Shown: positions 1 through 11,365 of the stretch, in pieces
Position numbering within the stretch: position 1 is the first letter of the stretch
Layout: each line of letters starts with the position of its first letter
Assembly (NCBI GenBank): GCA_022315425.1
Contig: JAIUPT010000038.1
Coordinates: forward strand, 2,452,388 to 2,516,387
From: Pseudevernia furfuracea
Taxonomy: Eukaryota; Ascomycota; Lecanoromycetes; Lecanorales; Parmeliaceae
Length of the DNA: 64,000 bases
Reading direction: 5' to 3'
Notes under the pieces: model-generated
Database searches by the model: none
Told to the model about the DNA's origin: nothing
Seen by the model: the letters and a program-made list of their open reading frames with translations, nothing else
Made by a program: the position numbers and the translations under genes

Positions 1-160
1 AAATAGTATTGAACTTTGATATTGCTGCGTCAAAGCATGAGGCAGTGGGCATAAAGTAGGTCTAGAGTGAAGACTAAACATATATCGTAACTTCATAGAT
101 CGTAGGTGATTCGGGATCGATCTGTCGTATATAAAAATAGAGCCCCTATACAAGAGTGTC

Positions 161-1890
161 TTAAAAGCGTAAACGATCATGTCCCCTCAGCATCTCAGCG
201 TCCGTATCCGACTCAGCGACGTCTCGAGACTCGTGGTCGAGATCCACATAATGATAAACCCAATACGACGCAAACACGAAAACCGCACCAGCGAAGGCTG
301 TAGTCGCCAAGTAAACCACTGCTACCTGAAGCACTGTCAGTAAAGCAGCACCGAAAACGCGTGCAACGCTCACATTGGAAGCCGTATTCCACTTGTCCCT
401 TCTAATAAGCGGCGTACACACAAAGAGCGTCAATCCTGCCAGATAGAAGCAGACAGAATAGGACAAGAACATCGACGGGCACTGCCATATGAAGACCATT
501 TTCCACCTCGGTCTCCACTCCCCGATCGAATCGCCGTCGCATTCCGACGGGTCAGCACCCGTGCGCGATCCACGCGGTCTTTGCCGTCGCCCAGCTCGAG
601 AATTCTCAATCCTCAGCGGCTCGAAGTAGAACTTTGCTGCAGTGGCAGCTCGAGCTACTTGCCAGACCTCGAGTTGCTGAGCCTTTTCGTAGTTGATATA
701 AACGAGGCTTTTCTTCCTCTCTTGTCTTTTCTGTGTTGTGTTGGTATTAGTGGAGAAACCTGTGTTTGTTCGGCCTGAGCGCATGGTCGCGCTGGGGGTT
801 GGTCTTTCAGAATGATCCGGTGAATCTTGTCTATCATGGTCATAAGAGCGAATCAGATACAGCCTTGATGACCGACCGTCCGCTTCGCTTCTCATCGTAG
901 TAACAAGTCTATTCAAACATTGGCTTTTCATTATGCGGTTCTTCAGATCATTGAACGGTTTGATATGAATTTCTTGCAGATGTTCGGACAACACAATACA
1001 ATCCGACGTTGTATATTCGCCCTTGACGCTTCTTCTCGCAAATTCATACGAGGTGACAACGTGCATGCACGGAAGCAACGGAAGGGATTCTTACGTAGTG
1101 CATAAGCCTCGGCCACATGAAAACGTGATCTTTCCAGTCTCACTAGGCCTCGACTGCTCATTGCGCCTCATGATAACGTCTTTGAATATCTTCTCCAATC
1201 TCGCAGTTTTGTACTTTGGTCTATCGCCCAACCCAAATTGTAGCGTAGAAATTCTACGAGGCTTCCCAAACACTTCCTGTCCTAGCTTTTGGTATTCGTA
1301 AAGGCAGTCTGAAACAGTCATTCGAAATCGCCCTAACATTATTGCAATGAGTCTGCGAAAAATGTTAGAAAAGCAAATAGTTGAGAAATAGAGAAAGCCT
1401 ACGCTTCGGTACTTGAGTCGCAGATGTGATCGAAATAATGACAAGAAAGATATCTTCGAGTACGAGACAACTTACGTAGTTTCTCTTCTGCATCGTAGGC
1501 TTCCCGGATCCGATCTTCCTCCTCTGCTGTCAGAGGAGCTTAAAAAACATTCTCAGGCCAAGACTGCGAGTGAAAACTGTGATAAGCTCCCTGCCTCTCC
1601 TCTTCGACGCCTATATAATCGACTAGCGTTTACAGAGCTAAAAGGCTTCAATAGTCGCGAATGCCACCGCCATCTGTCGATCACAGCAGTCAGCTAAGAC
1701 CTACTCATGAAATGCAGGCTGAGCTACCTAGGCTAAGAAGGTTAAAAAGCATCCACTTCACATCGTCGGCATCGGCAGTGTTTTCACGTAAAGGGTGAGA
1801 TCTGGTGGGGAGAGGCTCGATGCTTTCCACGGCAGAGTCTTGACTTTGCTTCTGAAATCTTCGAACCAGAGGATCGAAAGGATTGTTCAT
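161..1890 (-). pseudogene. Patatin-like phospholipase pseudogene (left copy)
   Basis: This is the mirror of 51600-53329, where the reading is described in full. Exon 1 begins at the ATG at 1890. The first intron (1674-1727) restores the patatin oxyanion motif SLDGGGIR across the junction. Exon 2 has three in-frame stops soon after that motif. The second intron is 1353-1402. Downstream conserved patatin segments LIAIMLGRFRM and QVARAATAAKFYFEP are still readable. The last third encodes two or three hydrophobic segments (about 250-510). Patatin proteins hydrolyse acyl chains of glycerolipids with a Ser-Asp dyad, but here the serine motif is eroded. Both arms carry the same lesions, so inactivation predates the duplication. 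Confidence 0.8.
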
Positions 1891-4800
1891 TGTAGTATGA
1901 GGAACGAGAAAGTAAACTTTAAAAGCGGCCACTAAAGTTCAAGCGCGTAGCTTGGCTTTAAGTACCTTTACAACAGTATACTGCCGAGTAAGTGCAATTA
2001 GGTGTGCAATTGCCAAATTGACCCCCAAGATAAGAATAGGTATCAGTACACTCTCTTCCCACCAATAAGTGTTTCTATGGGCCTGCATCATGGGCAAGAA
2101 ATTCATTGGCTTGAAGGATACCAGTCATCTCTCATCTTTTGAATCCTTGCGAGCCCCCTGAAACCGAGGGTTGCTCACTGACTATATGACTTTGTCGACT
2201 TGGATGTTGTTGGGAGGTGAAGCCTCGCTGATAAGACAAAACTGCGGTGACAACGAAATTTTCCAATAGGCCTATTGAGTGTCACACAATGATATAGTGG
2301 TACACGAGGTGGGCGTGTAGAAACGGCGACATAATACGCTGTGCTAGGTGGGGTAGGCCTGGCATTTGCTTGGCAAATTGGCCGAGTTGGCCTAAAGTTG
2401 ATCATTTGATTGCAGGGGGTTCAAGCAAATCCGGGCTCAAATCTCTTGCGGTGTGATGTCTGTGCGCATGTATCGGGTCTATCAGCTAGTAAATGATTGG
2501 GTTTGAAGTTGATCTGCAGGCGTCGAGGCTGGGATGTGATAATTCGATTGCACTCCAAACGATAGCCTGATTAGGCAAGAGATACACAGAGATATCTAGA
2601 TCGCTATGTTTCCTTCGCATTCATTGGGGAATTCCTGTCAAAATCGGGCGTCATTCGATGACACGAAACGGAGCCGAAAACAGGGCGGCAACGTGGCACA
2701 AAATCATCAGGGTCGCCGCACATGGTGACATTGGCAGCCGCTCCACCACCCTGCAGGAGTAGAGCTGAAGTTCCTGATTTTTTTCATTGGGCAGGTTAAC
2801 GACACTGCTCCCACAACTTCGCCTTTGGTAAATGTTCAACTCTCCAGCCTGCCGCTCTCGTTTACCTTGAGGCTCTACCTCTATGTATAAAGACTAGCCA
2901 GTCCTCAAACTGTTTCTCCCCTGTGACTCTAACGTGTGACTCCGCCTTGGCGATGCCATCCCCCAAAGCTATCAAAACCATGCGCTGAGTCTTCGTTCCC
3001 TTCTGCATACCAATAAGGGTCGCTTTATTTTTGCCGCTCAGACTGATAATTTGATTTCCAATTCAATTCTCTTACTGAATCGATCTCAGCAACGAGAATA
3101 CCGACAAGACTGCAACTGTGTCCGAAGAACCTTTCAGGCACCAAATCCTCAGAGAACGTGGGCGTTCGAACAGCCCAGTGATAGTCTATGATTGTGACCA
3201 GAAGACCGTGCAAGTTCAGAGCAAGAAAAATGCTGATCAGTAGCTCCCTTCGACCGTTGAGTAGTTCGCAATTTGATACGATTTATTCCAGAGTCTGAGG
3301 ATAACTACCAAAAAGTCAAACTTCCAGCAAGGAGAAAACAGGTCACACTTTTCGTCGACGAAGAAACAGAATCGAAGCTGACGATTCGAAGTACGGGGAG
3401 TGATGGTCAGAGTAACATTTTTTTTGCGCAACTGTATCTCGACCGTTTAGGCCCCTATGGTCAGATCTTCCGCTTCTTGAGCATGCTGTCAACACTGTAC
3501 GTGAAGAACGCAGAACCAACAAGTGAGACATCGTCTCAGACTATCCGTGCACAAAATGTCAAAGATGTGGGATTCTGAGACAGAGAAGGGGGCTTCTTCA
3601 TGGCCGTGCAGGCTGGCTGGCTCGTGACCTGCGACATTATATATATACATCTTGTAATGGATTGGGGGAAGTAACATTGAATACCAAGTCGCAATAACAC
3701 GGGCTGTATTGTCTCATCAGTATAAGAAATTCATGGTAGTCACAATCGAAGGGGCTTGAAGATTCAGTGTTGACAATTGAAGGATTCGCATGCGAGTAGC
3801 GAAAGACGAGATTGTGAGAAAGATCCTTTGGTTCGAATCCTCGAGGCGGATAAAACATGGACACGCTAACTGCTTTGGCTTGAGCCGAGAGGTCCTGACG
3901 CTGACGCTGACTACGACCCCAAGGTAATATAAGTTAGTCATATGACGCCTCTCTGCAGTGCCTGAGTGATCACGTCAACTTCAACGCGGAGATTCTGACA
4001 TTCCTTCTGTCAGCTGCCTAGCTTCACCGGATCTCAAAAGCGTTAGGATGAACACGCGCCCAGTCCAATAAGTATCGCACAGCAGCCAACAAAACACTTC
4101 CAATCGTTTCCTTATACATGATTGGTTAATGACATATTACCAGGCGCCAGCATTGAACATCACCTTTCAGAGCTGACTGAAGTCACAATAGGATTCCATC
4201 TGCTAACATTCGTTGCACTTCGCCTTTGTTTCAGGTTTAGACAGCCGAGTCTACACTTGACCTCATTTTCGTTCTTCATGCAATGCTCCAGTAGTTCAAA
4301 ATGTCCTTCTCAAGGCCTAAAAACAAGCTGGTCCTCCACTTCGACCGGCCGTCTGAATGGTCCAAACAGCAAGTCTAATGAGCTAAGAGCCTACGACGAG
4401 AGAGACCAGTACGCTGATCATATAGAGTTGCCTAGCTCGTGAATCTTGCTAAGAATCTAAAGACAAAGGTAGCTTAACATCTGATTCTACATCTAGACCT
4501 AGGTAAGCTGCGTGATCAATAGAAAAGCTCAGTGCCGGACTGATAGTCCAAACTGTTCGTCTAACTATTTGAACGATCCCTGGTAGGGGTGCCAAATCAT
4601 CAGACCGTTCAGTTTCATTGGTCGAACTGGACAGTCTGAACCGTTTGGACTATTGGGAGCATTGCCTTCATGGATGGCTAAAAGGGTTTGCACTCCATAA
4701 ATTTATTCGAAGACCAAGATTCCTTTTAGTGATCTCTTCAGGAACGACTATGATGTGTACCGTAAATCTCGTCTTAGGGTCGAGTTGCGGTCTTGTCTTC

Positions 4801-5516
4801 CTTGGTGTTCAGAATGTACAACACGCAATTACTGTAGACTTGATCGATATTGGCTCCCCTGTGGTCCTACAGGATTGCGGATTGCAAATGATTCTTCGTC
4901 CCATCGATAAAGTCTGCCCTAGAGAATCATAAGTGCTAGCGAGATAGATAGCCTAAGACTACCGCAGCTTGACTAGATGTGAGGGTCATTGCAGCTAGAC
5001 CTCAAGGGGTCTAAGGCTGTTGATTGGGAATATTTAATTCTAGAAATGCTGCACCATTCAGACCTGGTGTATGCCAGAAAGACTTCCTTGAAAGGCTTTG
5101 ACATATGCTGGGGTTAATCAATTTAGTCATAAATCATCGCAGTCCATTCCATTGGCTAGCTAAACAACATCAATGCTGGCTCTGTTTTCCAAGTTCATAC
5201 TTCCACTTGAGATCTCCCGTTGCTCGTATTTCGAGCCAATACGGTAATGACAGTATCATTAGACTCCGATCCCTTAATAGGAGACATAATATTCAAAGCC
5301 TCAGTCAACTTCCCCAAGTCATCCAGCTTTAGAACAATGGTAGAACAATGAAAACCATACACTGCTTTTGTCTTCTTGACACGACTGACTCCACGAGATA
5401 TCTCTAGTCACCAAACTACCGCGACCACCAGAATCGAGGCACTCCATACCCTTTCCAAGCATACTCTCAAGCCTTCTCATCAAAGACGCGATCGTTTTCG
5501 AGGTCCGATTTACACT
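1891..5516. other. Gene-poor stretch, left arm
   Basis: I see no convincing gene here. Open frames are short (under about 105 codons), mutually overlapping and match no family I recognise. The stretch contains the MITE-like element at 4543-4653 and a related inverted-repeat patch near 4340-4380, where the arms differ by 21 bp. A tRNA-like GGTTCGAATCC box near 3829 has no matching stems. Confidence 0.6.
4543..4653. repeat. Small inverted-repeat (MITE-like) element, left copy
   Basis: The 111-bp segment is bounded by ATAGTCCAAACTGTTC and GAACCGTTTGGACTAT, which are reverse complements with one mismatch. There is no coding capacity. Similar GACCG/GTCTGAA words occur 200 bp upstream near 4345. 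No target-site duplication was established, so the MITE label is tentative. Confidence 0.4.
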
Positions 5517-6834
5517 CTAATTGATGTCTGAGTCGAAATCTGAGCCGATAAGCTCAGCGTTTGGATCAGTCGCAATGATAAAGCTGTGAAATCCAGGACA
5601 ATTAACACTGAACTCCCCGCCATTCACGATATAAAATTTCATCGCCTTGTTGTTTCTTTTGCTTTCTCTCCGTTCTTTCGCGTCAAGGCTGTCTGTCCAA
5701 TATGGATGTCCTGTTAGGAGCCATAGTCTGACCGTTATGTTGAGACTAGCGTTCGGGTAGGCGTGAAAAAGGATGACGAGTCTACCACCGTTAAAGGCCT
5801 TGCTGAAGGTGGCGTCTGAGCGAAGTCTGAAGAGCTTTTCATGCCCTCCTTTGAAACCATATTTGAAACGGGTTGTCATGTTCTGTGATGCAACGATGGA
5901 CGCGTAATATGAGTCCACGAAAACATCAGCTTCGAGTGGCTCGCCAATTCTGAAAACAACGTCGGCTCTTCTCCTTCTACCGCTTAGCTGAGGTAATTGG
6001 GACGGTAAATGAGCTTCGAAGGCCTTTGCTAGTATCAATTGAATGGATTCGTAGGAGATTTCGCTCCCGAGCGCCGCATGCGTCACTCTCAGTCCCAGAA
6101 CATTCTTTGCGTTAAAATTGGCTCCCTTGTCAAGTAGTATACCTATCACTCGGTTGTTGGAGTTTTTAGAAAAGGCTGTCATGAGCGGAGTCTCTTCTTG
6201 GAAGCCCTTCGCATCTACGTCCCAGCCTAGCTCCAAGAATTCTCGCATAACGCCAGTATGTCCATTAGCCGCTGCAATGTGGATTGCGTTATTGCCATCT
6301 TCAAGTTTTTTTTTTAAGAGCTTTATTGCGACGGAGCAATCGATGAATGACTAATTCTTGCCATACTCTGCCCGATTGCAACAGTGCTTCGGACTCACGC
6401 TCGTCTCTACTAGGCCCTCCAAGACAGCTGTCGAGCAACAATTGAGCAGTCTCTTCGCTTTCGATGACATTGATGTACCTTATCGTTCCTTGAAATAAAG
6501 ATTCCCTGTCTTCGTCCGGGTCCGCTTCCCTCAAGAGCTCGCCGCTCCAAGTGATTAGCTCTGGAAGGAGTAAAGCTACCAATGCGGTATGCCTGTAGTT
6601 TACAGCCCAGCGGTAGAGGGCTGGTACCTTGGTCCGCTCGCCAAATAAAGTCAACATGGAATCATGCTCGGTGGACTCCTCACGCTTAATAATCGTCGGC
6701 TGCGAGGCTAAAGAGAGAGCAACGCCCGATGACGCTCTCTGTGTATCATTCTCCGAGGAGTTCCCGCTCGAAAAGGCTAATTGTCGTAGTCGTGCAATGG
6801 TGTCATGAAAGTCATCTTTCACGGCAAAGATCAT
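5517..6834 (-). CDS. Ankyrin-repeat protein, frameshifted at a poly-A (left copy)
   Basis: This is the mirror of 46635-47952; the start ATG is at 6834. The first frame runs about 176 codons and stops just after a run of ten A (T10 at 6306-6315 on the plus strand). The second frame continues with NAIHIAAANGHTGV and GILLDKGANFNAKN, which are ankyrin-repeat helices, and then a non-ankyrin C-terminal domain. One base fewer in the homopolymer would join the frames. The run is ten bases in both arms, so it is either a fixed frameshift or a systematic sequencing error. Ankyrin repeats mediate protein-protein contacts; no partner can be inferred. Confidence 0.6.
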
Positions 6835-6963
6835 TGCGTAAGCTTTCAAGTCTTCCAAGTCTGCATTTTCAACATTTCGCTCAAACAAGTAGACGTTCGT
6901 CGCGCTAATCAAGACCTCGAGAGTCTCCGCATCTATTCGCGATCAGATTCGATTTCTACTCCC

Positions 6964-7605
6964 TATCCTATATTCGCAGATCTTGACTCTCCAGCTCGCT
7001 CAATTCCGGAACGTCGGCTCCCAGGTTCGAGATCTTCGAATCTTCGTTCTTGAGCTCCTAGAATTGTGATGTAAGAAAGGCTACTACTGGAAAGGGCGTT
7101 GAAGGAATAGAGAGTACTTACTGTGGACAGCAGTCGTACTTCTGCTTGCGTACTTGCAGTGGGGAAGGGCACTTGCGGGTGACAAGCTATGATGTCTATC
7201 AATATCCAAGATGCTTTAATGAGATTAGTGTTAGCCGCCAGGGGGACAGCTTGTTTAGGTTTCGAGATCGTGAAAAGTTCCATTTGTGCCTTTTTGGTCA
7301 AAGGCATTAGCGTTTCCAATGCCGTGGGAGGCCTTCGGGACCCCTGCTTAGGCACGTACAAGAACAAGCCACCATCTACCCGATTCTATCCACTGGTTTA
7401 CCCCTATGGTACTCCATGGCTGAGTCGTCTCTGCGTTCTTCATGAAGGCCGCGCTTAGTGTCTCTTTGAATATATCATCGTGCACCATAGAAACCGCCGG
7501 CGAGATGGCCGAGGCCATTTTCTCCGCTTGATGGTTGGAAATATAAGCTTTGATGGCTTCAAGATCCTTACTCAGCAATACATTTGACGATTCGATACGC
7601 TGCAA
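6964..7605 (-). CDS. Hypothetical protein upstream of ankyrin gene (left copy)
   Basis: Mirror of 45864-46505. Two overlapping frames (7605-7348 and 7367-6963) contain protein-like sequence, including LEAIKAYISNHQAEKMASA. A GTAAGT donor precedes a CTAG acceptor that would append an acidic helical tail ending in SELESQDLRI before a stop. The exon chain could not be joined completely and the start is unknown. It lies directly upstream of, and on the same strand as, the ankyrin gene. It may be the N-terminal part of that gene, separated by a stop, or a separate small gene. Confidence 0.35.
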
Positions 7606-7769
7606 AGAAGAGCTACGGTATTGTCAGTTGCTTGAATTAAGGCTCGAAACCATGGTCTCGTACTTGCCAACGGACGTCAAGAGAAGGTTCATCATAGTGT
7701 TGTGATAGACCAGCTGATGTATAATCAGCATTTTATCAATACAACTGCGAACTGAAAATGGCAGACCAT

Positions 7770-7844
7770 ATTACTCGAACCAGTGAGACTTGGAGTTAGT
7801 AGGTCTCATGGACGGCCACATCACGTCGTCACGTGCTCTCGCGG
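7770..7844 (-). repeat. Dispersed 66-75 bp repeat (left copy)
   Basis: This is one of three copies in the window (also 45625-45699 and 55182-55247). They share a 36-bp identical core that includes CGAGAGCACGTGACGACGTG, and a tail ending in CACTGGTTCGAGTAAT. The tail resembles a pol III B-box (GGTTCGANTCC), so a tRNA-derived SINE fragment is possible but unproven. Confidence 0.5.
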
Positions 7845-8804
7845 GTATCGCTCGACTCTACATGATATCATCGTCATGAAAAAATCTTTATAGCATAGTC
7901 ATAAATAGACTATCTTCTTCGTGTCTTATTTGTCTTTCTCTAAATTCGTTTCGATTTTAACAAGAGGTAAATAGTTCTTCTTTTTCTTTCGTTCGCCCAG
8001 TCGCTCTATATACTTATATCTAGCTATATATTTCACTTCAGGTCTATACTACAAAAGCATAAGAGTTATTTAACGCTAAGGTGATAACGATACACCTCGT
8101 CGGGCCTCTATTAGCCCTGACGTTGGAAATACTCAATTATTCTACGAAAGTCTGTATAGCCTCGTGATTGCCAAATCGGTGGAATTGCATGGAGCATGAG
8201 AAGACTAACTTATAGTATCCGCCTGAGATGGTAGCCTGAAAGAGCCTTGGTCTCTTCTTCCTCAACCCTCTTTACCGAACCCTCTTGTCTCGCACCGATC
8301 ACAAGTGTGAACAAACGGCAAGATCGTCATCTCAAAGCTTACATGGCACATTCAACTGGTGAGCGATGTGTGTTCTGATTAAGTCCTTCAGCTACTCGCA
8401 TGACGCTCCCTTTTTCCCCGCTTCCCGATTCTCAGATCCACACTTCGGTAAAAATCTGCCTTGTTGAGACGATCCCAGACTGATAGAGCTCAGCGAATAT
8501 CATACCGCCTTGTCGAGAGTCTACGATATGACTAGGTTAACTGAGATTCCGAGTGGTTTCTACACTAGCAGAGGATAGCAGGAGCTTGTGCTATGAATAG
8601 AGAGCAACCTGGGAGAAATATGTTGCTGTGGACATATTTGAAATGAAGCAGAAAGAACAGAACCAGTGTTTTTGTGCCAATCTCTGACCAGCCATGCAAA
8701 GGTGGACGATTTTTCCTCGACATACCAGCAATTTAGTCTATAACATGCTAGTCTTCGGACCAGAAATCTCGGAGTACTAGAGACTATTCCACAGCCGTAA
8801 TACC
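7845..8804. other. Intergenic stretch, left arm
   Basis: No gene is seen. The only open frame of note (8560-8865 on the minus strand) overlaps the 3' end of the carboxymuconolactone-decarboxylase-like gene and matches nothing recognisable. Confidence 0.5.
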
Positions 8805-9437
8805 TTAATCTGATGGCACATCCACCGCTCCCAGATTTAGGAGAGTACAGTTGTAGACAAACCAAGCGACCACATGCCCCACACGGGCTGCGCCCTCTTT
8901 CCCAAGCTTGAGCTCAGCCTCTTGCCAGCTATCCTTGTCCAATGGGCCTCTAGCACGGGCCAGCTTCAAAGCAAGTCTGTAGATAACCACGTCGGGGTCC
9001 GTGAGACCTTCAGGAGTAGTTCCTTTGATTGCGGACGATACTTGCTCCGGTGACAAACCCACCTTTACACCGATTCGTTCATGCGCATATCGGATGAAGG
9101 GGACGTCGAAGATCGCCGTTACGGCCAGACAGGCAAGTTCACGGCTACGGGGTTCGATGCCTTTTTGTTGCAGGACGGCATCTGCTAGTGACAAGTATGA
9201 AGGGAAGATGTCGGGTGTATATCTGGCGTTAGATCCATTAGCTTGGTCTCCCAAATTTCACATGTAGAGAGAGTAATGTTGTAGCACATACGCGATGACA
9301 GCAAAAGGCCCGATTGGCGCCCCTTTGTCGTCTTTCCATTTGAAGTTGATGTCTGACCCATAAAATTTCTTCATTTCATCGTCAAGTGCGCGGCCCAGTT
9401 CGTTCTCAAGTCCAAGAGGCGGGAATCGCTCCGACAT
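8805..9437 (-). CDS. Carboxymuconolactone-decarboxylase-like (AhpD-fold) protein, left copy
   Basis: Two exons encode 187 residues: ATG at 9437, intron 9223-9291 (69 bp, GTATGT donor, CTAAC branch site, CAG acceptor), stop at 8805. The spliced product reads GPFAVIAYTPDIFPSYLSL across the junction. The core RSRELACLAVTAIF followed by AHERIGVKVGLSPEQV is characteristic of the CMD/AhpD family, whose members act on small organic acids or as antioxidant thiol enzymes. No CxxC peroxidatic pair is present, so a peroxidase role is unlikely. Length suits a single-domain family member. It differs from the right copy by one missense change (LTDPDVV here, LTDTDVV there). No obvious lesion. Confidence 0.8.
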
Positions 9438-10030
9438 AATCGTGGCACGGTTACCTTCCAAGATTCTTAAGGTATCGCAGCAGGTAGTCGAAGCTAGAGA
9501 GTACCGTGGAACGTAAATCTAAATGCGATTAGTTCCTGGAATGCCAGAGAAATGATTTCTTGTCTACAGTATTCACAGATACTGAAATCGTATATTCTCG
9601 AGATTATAAAGATGTCCATTTATCAGTATATATAAAAGAATAAGGTAGGGCTGAGCGAAAAAAACCTTAATTTGTATGTGTAGCCAATAATCAAATCGTC
9701 AGTCCTACGCTTTTTGGCTAGACTCGCTTTGTCCAGCCCGCTAGGCCTTCCGAGCACCCTCATCAAAAAATTTGGTGGTTTCTTTTGCAACATTCAACCA
9801 CTCTATTCCCTCTGCATATGATTTTCTTATAAACTCTCAAATTGTAGAGCTGAATTTGCGCATTCTAAACGCTGTAAAAATTATCAAATTTGGTCTACTA
9901 TTTGTTGATCAAATTGACACTCGAATATATTGACATTCAAATGCGTTCGGGCCCGGAAGATATTTTCTTCCGGTCCTGTTTACCTGCAATTATTCTTCCA
10001 CCACTCTATAAATATTCAATTGCTGAAAAT
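9438..10030. other. Intergenic stretch, left arm
   Basis: AT-rich spacer between the CMD-like gene and the Helitron remnant. A TATATAAAAGAATAAGG box sits about 190 bp upstream of the CMD-like ATG on the minus strand and could be its TATA region. No gene is seen. Confidence 0.4.
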
Positions 10031-11234
10031 ATGAATACGTTCGCCATTAATAACCCTCCCACTCATGTTGCCCAGGAAGCTCAGGCATCTATATCCTTTT
10101 GCTGTCTTCTCATCCTTTCACTGACGCGTTAGACGGGCCCCTGGGCGAATCTATCACCGCCGGCAATCGAGGGCAAAAGAACCAGCTATCACACCTCATA
10201 ACAAGCGTGGAAAGACCTTTGAAAAGGCGTCGAACGGACTCGCAGTCCTCGAGTTCATCTATGCCCTCTTCCCAAGCCAGCATTTCAGCCTCAGACGCGT
10301 CCTCGCCGCCCCCTTCCCAAACCTCCAAAGACGCGTCACATTCTTTCTGCAGAGAATCAAGAAGTCAATGAAGAAGCACTTAATGCAGACCCTACAGAAG
10401 AATCGTTGGAAGACATATCGAATGACTTCTTTGAAGATATAGAGCTTATATCGGATGACTTCTTTGAAGATATAGAGCTTTTAGACGATCTATCACCTTT
10501 CAGCCCTTACTTGGGTCCCTCGCAGCCTCCAACACGGCTTCGACGTTACATTGTACGATATCCTTACACAGAAGAACCGGGGGCGTCACTATTTGGGTTT
10601 CATGGATGTCATTTGCAACCGTTGCGGCGCCGCGTCCTTCAAGGATGAGACTGAGGGGTGGTGCTGTGACAAGGGAAACATCGAGGTCGCTGGGCCTGAA
10701 ACAGTCATTGAGGAAGATCAGTCTGAGGAGGACGACCCGGTCTTTGAAACGCGTGTAAACGACCAGCGAACTCAGTGAACCAGGACGAGGATGCTATAAA
10801 TAAGATCCTGCACTCTTGAAACCAGGAACGATTACCCTCATCGACGACTGTAAGGAATTCCGCCGTCACAGCGTCCAATACAATAACGCCGCCTCCATGG
10901 CCTCACAGTAGGTCACTATAAACCATGCTGTTTGCACCATATACGTGGCAAAGTTTCAGGGAGCAATTATCACCCACATGCCCGCCCTGGCGCCGCCTGA
11001 GGGTGAAAAGTCGGCATTTGGTCAGGTCAATCCTTACAGCACGTCGGCTTATGTCTACACCTCGAGGTCTTCGCCCATGGCCAGCTATATGTGGCCCTCA
11101 GTCGAGTCATCAGCAAGGCCGGGCTGTTCATTGTGGCCCCAGGCGATCTATCAAGGAAGCAACCAAGTGCACCGGCGAGGTGTATAAGGAACAAAGTGAT
11201 TCGACAGGTTCTTCTTCCGGCAGCAACTGGGTAG
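10031..11234 (+). pseudogene. Internally deleted Helitron protein, frame-broken (left copy)
   Basis: The N-terminal part has a basic/serine-rich leader, a duplicated acidic motif DFFEDIELISDDFFEDIEL, and then the Helitron zinc-type segment ICNRCGAASF...WCCDKGNIEV. A frameshift near 10580 splits these in this copy. The text resumes with the Helitron N-terminal-domain segment GAIITHMPALAPPEGEKSAFGQ (10959-11025). About 20 bp later it jumps to HGQLYVALSRVISKAGLFIV, the extreme C-terminal motif VI of the Pif1-like helicase. The HUH Rep domain and helicase motifs I-V are therefore missing. The right copy (42244-43441) keeps a longer open frame. Confidence 0.75.
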
Positions 11235-11256
11235 CAGGTAGCAGTAGAAGAAGTCG

Positions 11257-11305
11257 AATGTCGCATAGTTGCAAATCAGAGTCCAGTTGGACTTAGGGTT
11301 AGGGC
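11257..11305 (+). repeat. Short tandem repeat copy A with interstitial telomere motif (left arm)
   Basis: The segment starts GTCGCATAGTTGCAAATCAG and ends in TTAGGGTTAGGG (11293-11304). A second, nearly identical copy in the same orientation carries the hAT insertion (13681-13727 is its right part). A small GTCC-AGTT-GGAC hairpin precedes the telomere motif. It could be the 3' tail of the adjacent Helitron; that is inference only. Confidence 0.55.
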
Positions 11306-11365
11306 TTTCACTTGGTTTTGCAGCGGTAGACATAGTCAAATATTGCATAGTTGGCAAATAGTCGA

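Noticed and set aside
161..1078. Stand-alone 305-residue membrane protein
   Set aside because: Its first residues begin at a non-ATG codon and its middle contains the late patatin block QVARAATAAKFYFEP in frame with the upstream patatin exons, so it is the 3' part of the pseudogene.
3818..3860. Possible tRNA (GGTTCGAATCC box)
   Set aside because: The T-arm bases on either side of the loop do not pair and no upstream acceptor-stem partner for AGGCGGA was found; the same holds for the mirrored site near 49640.
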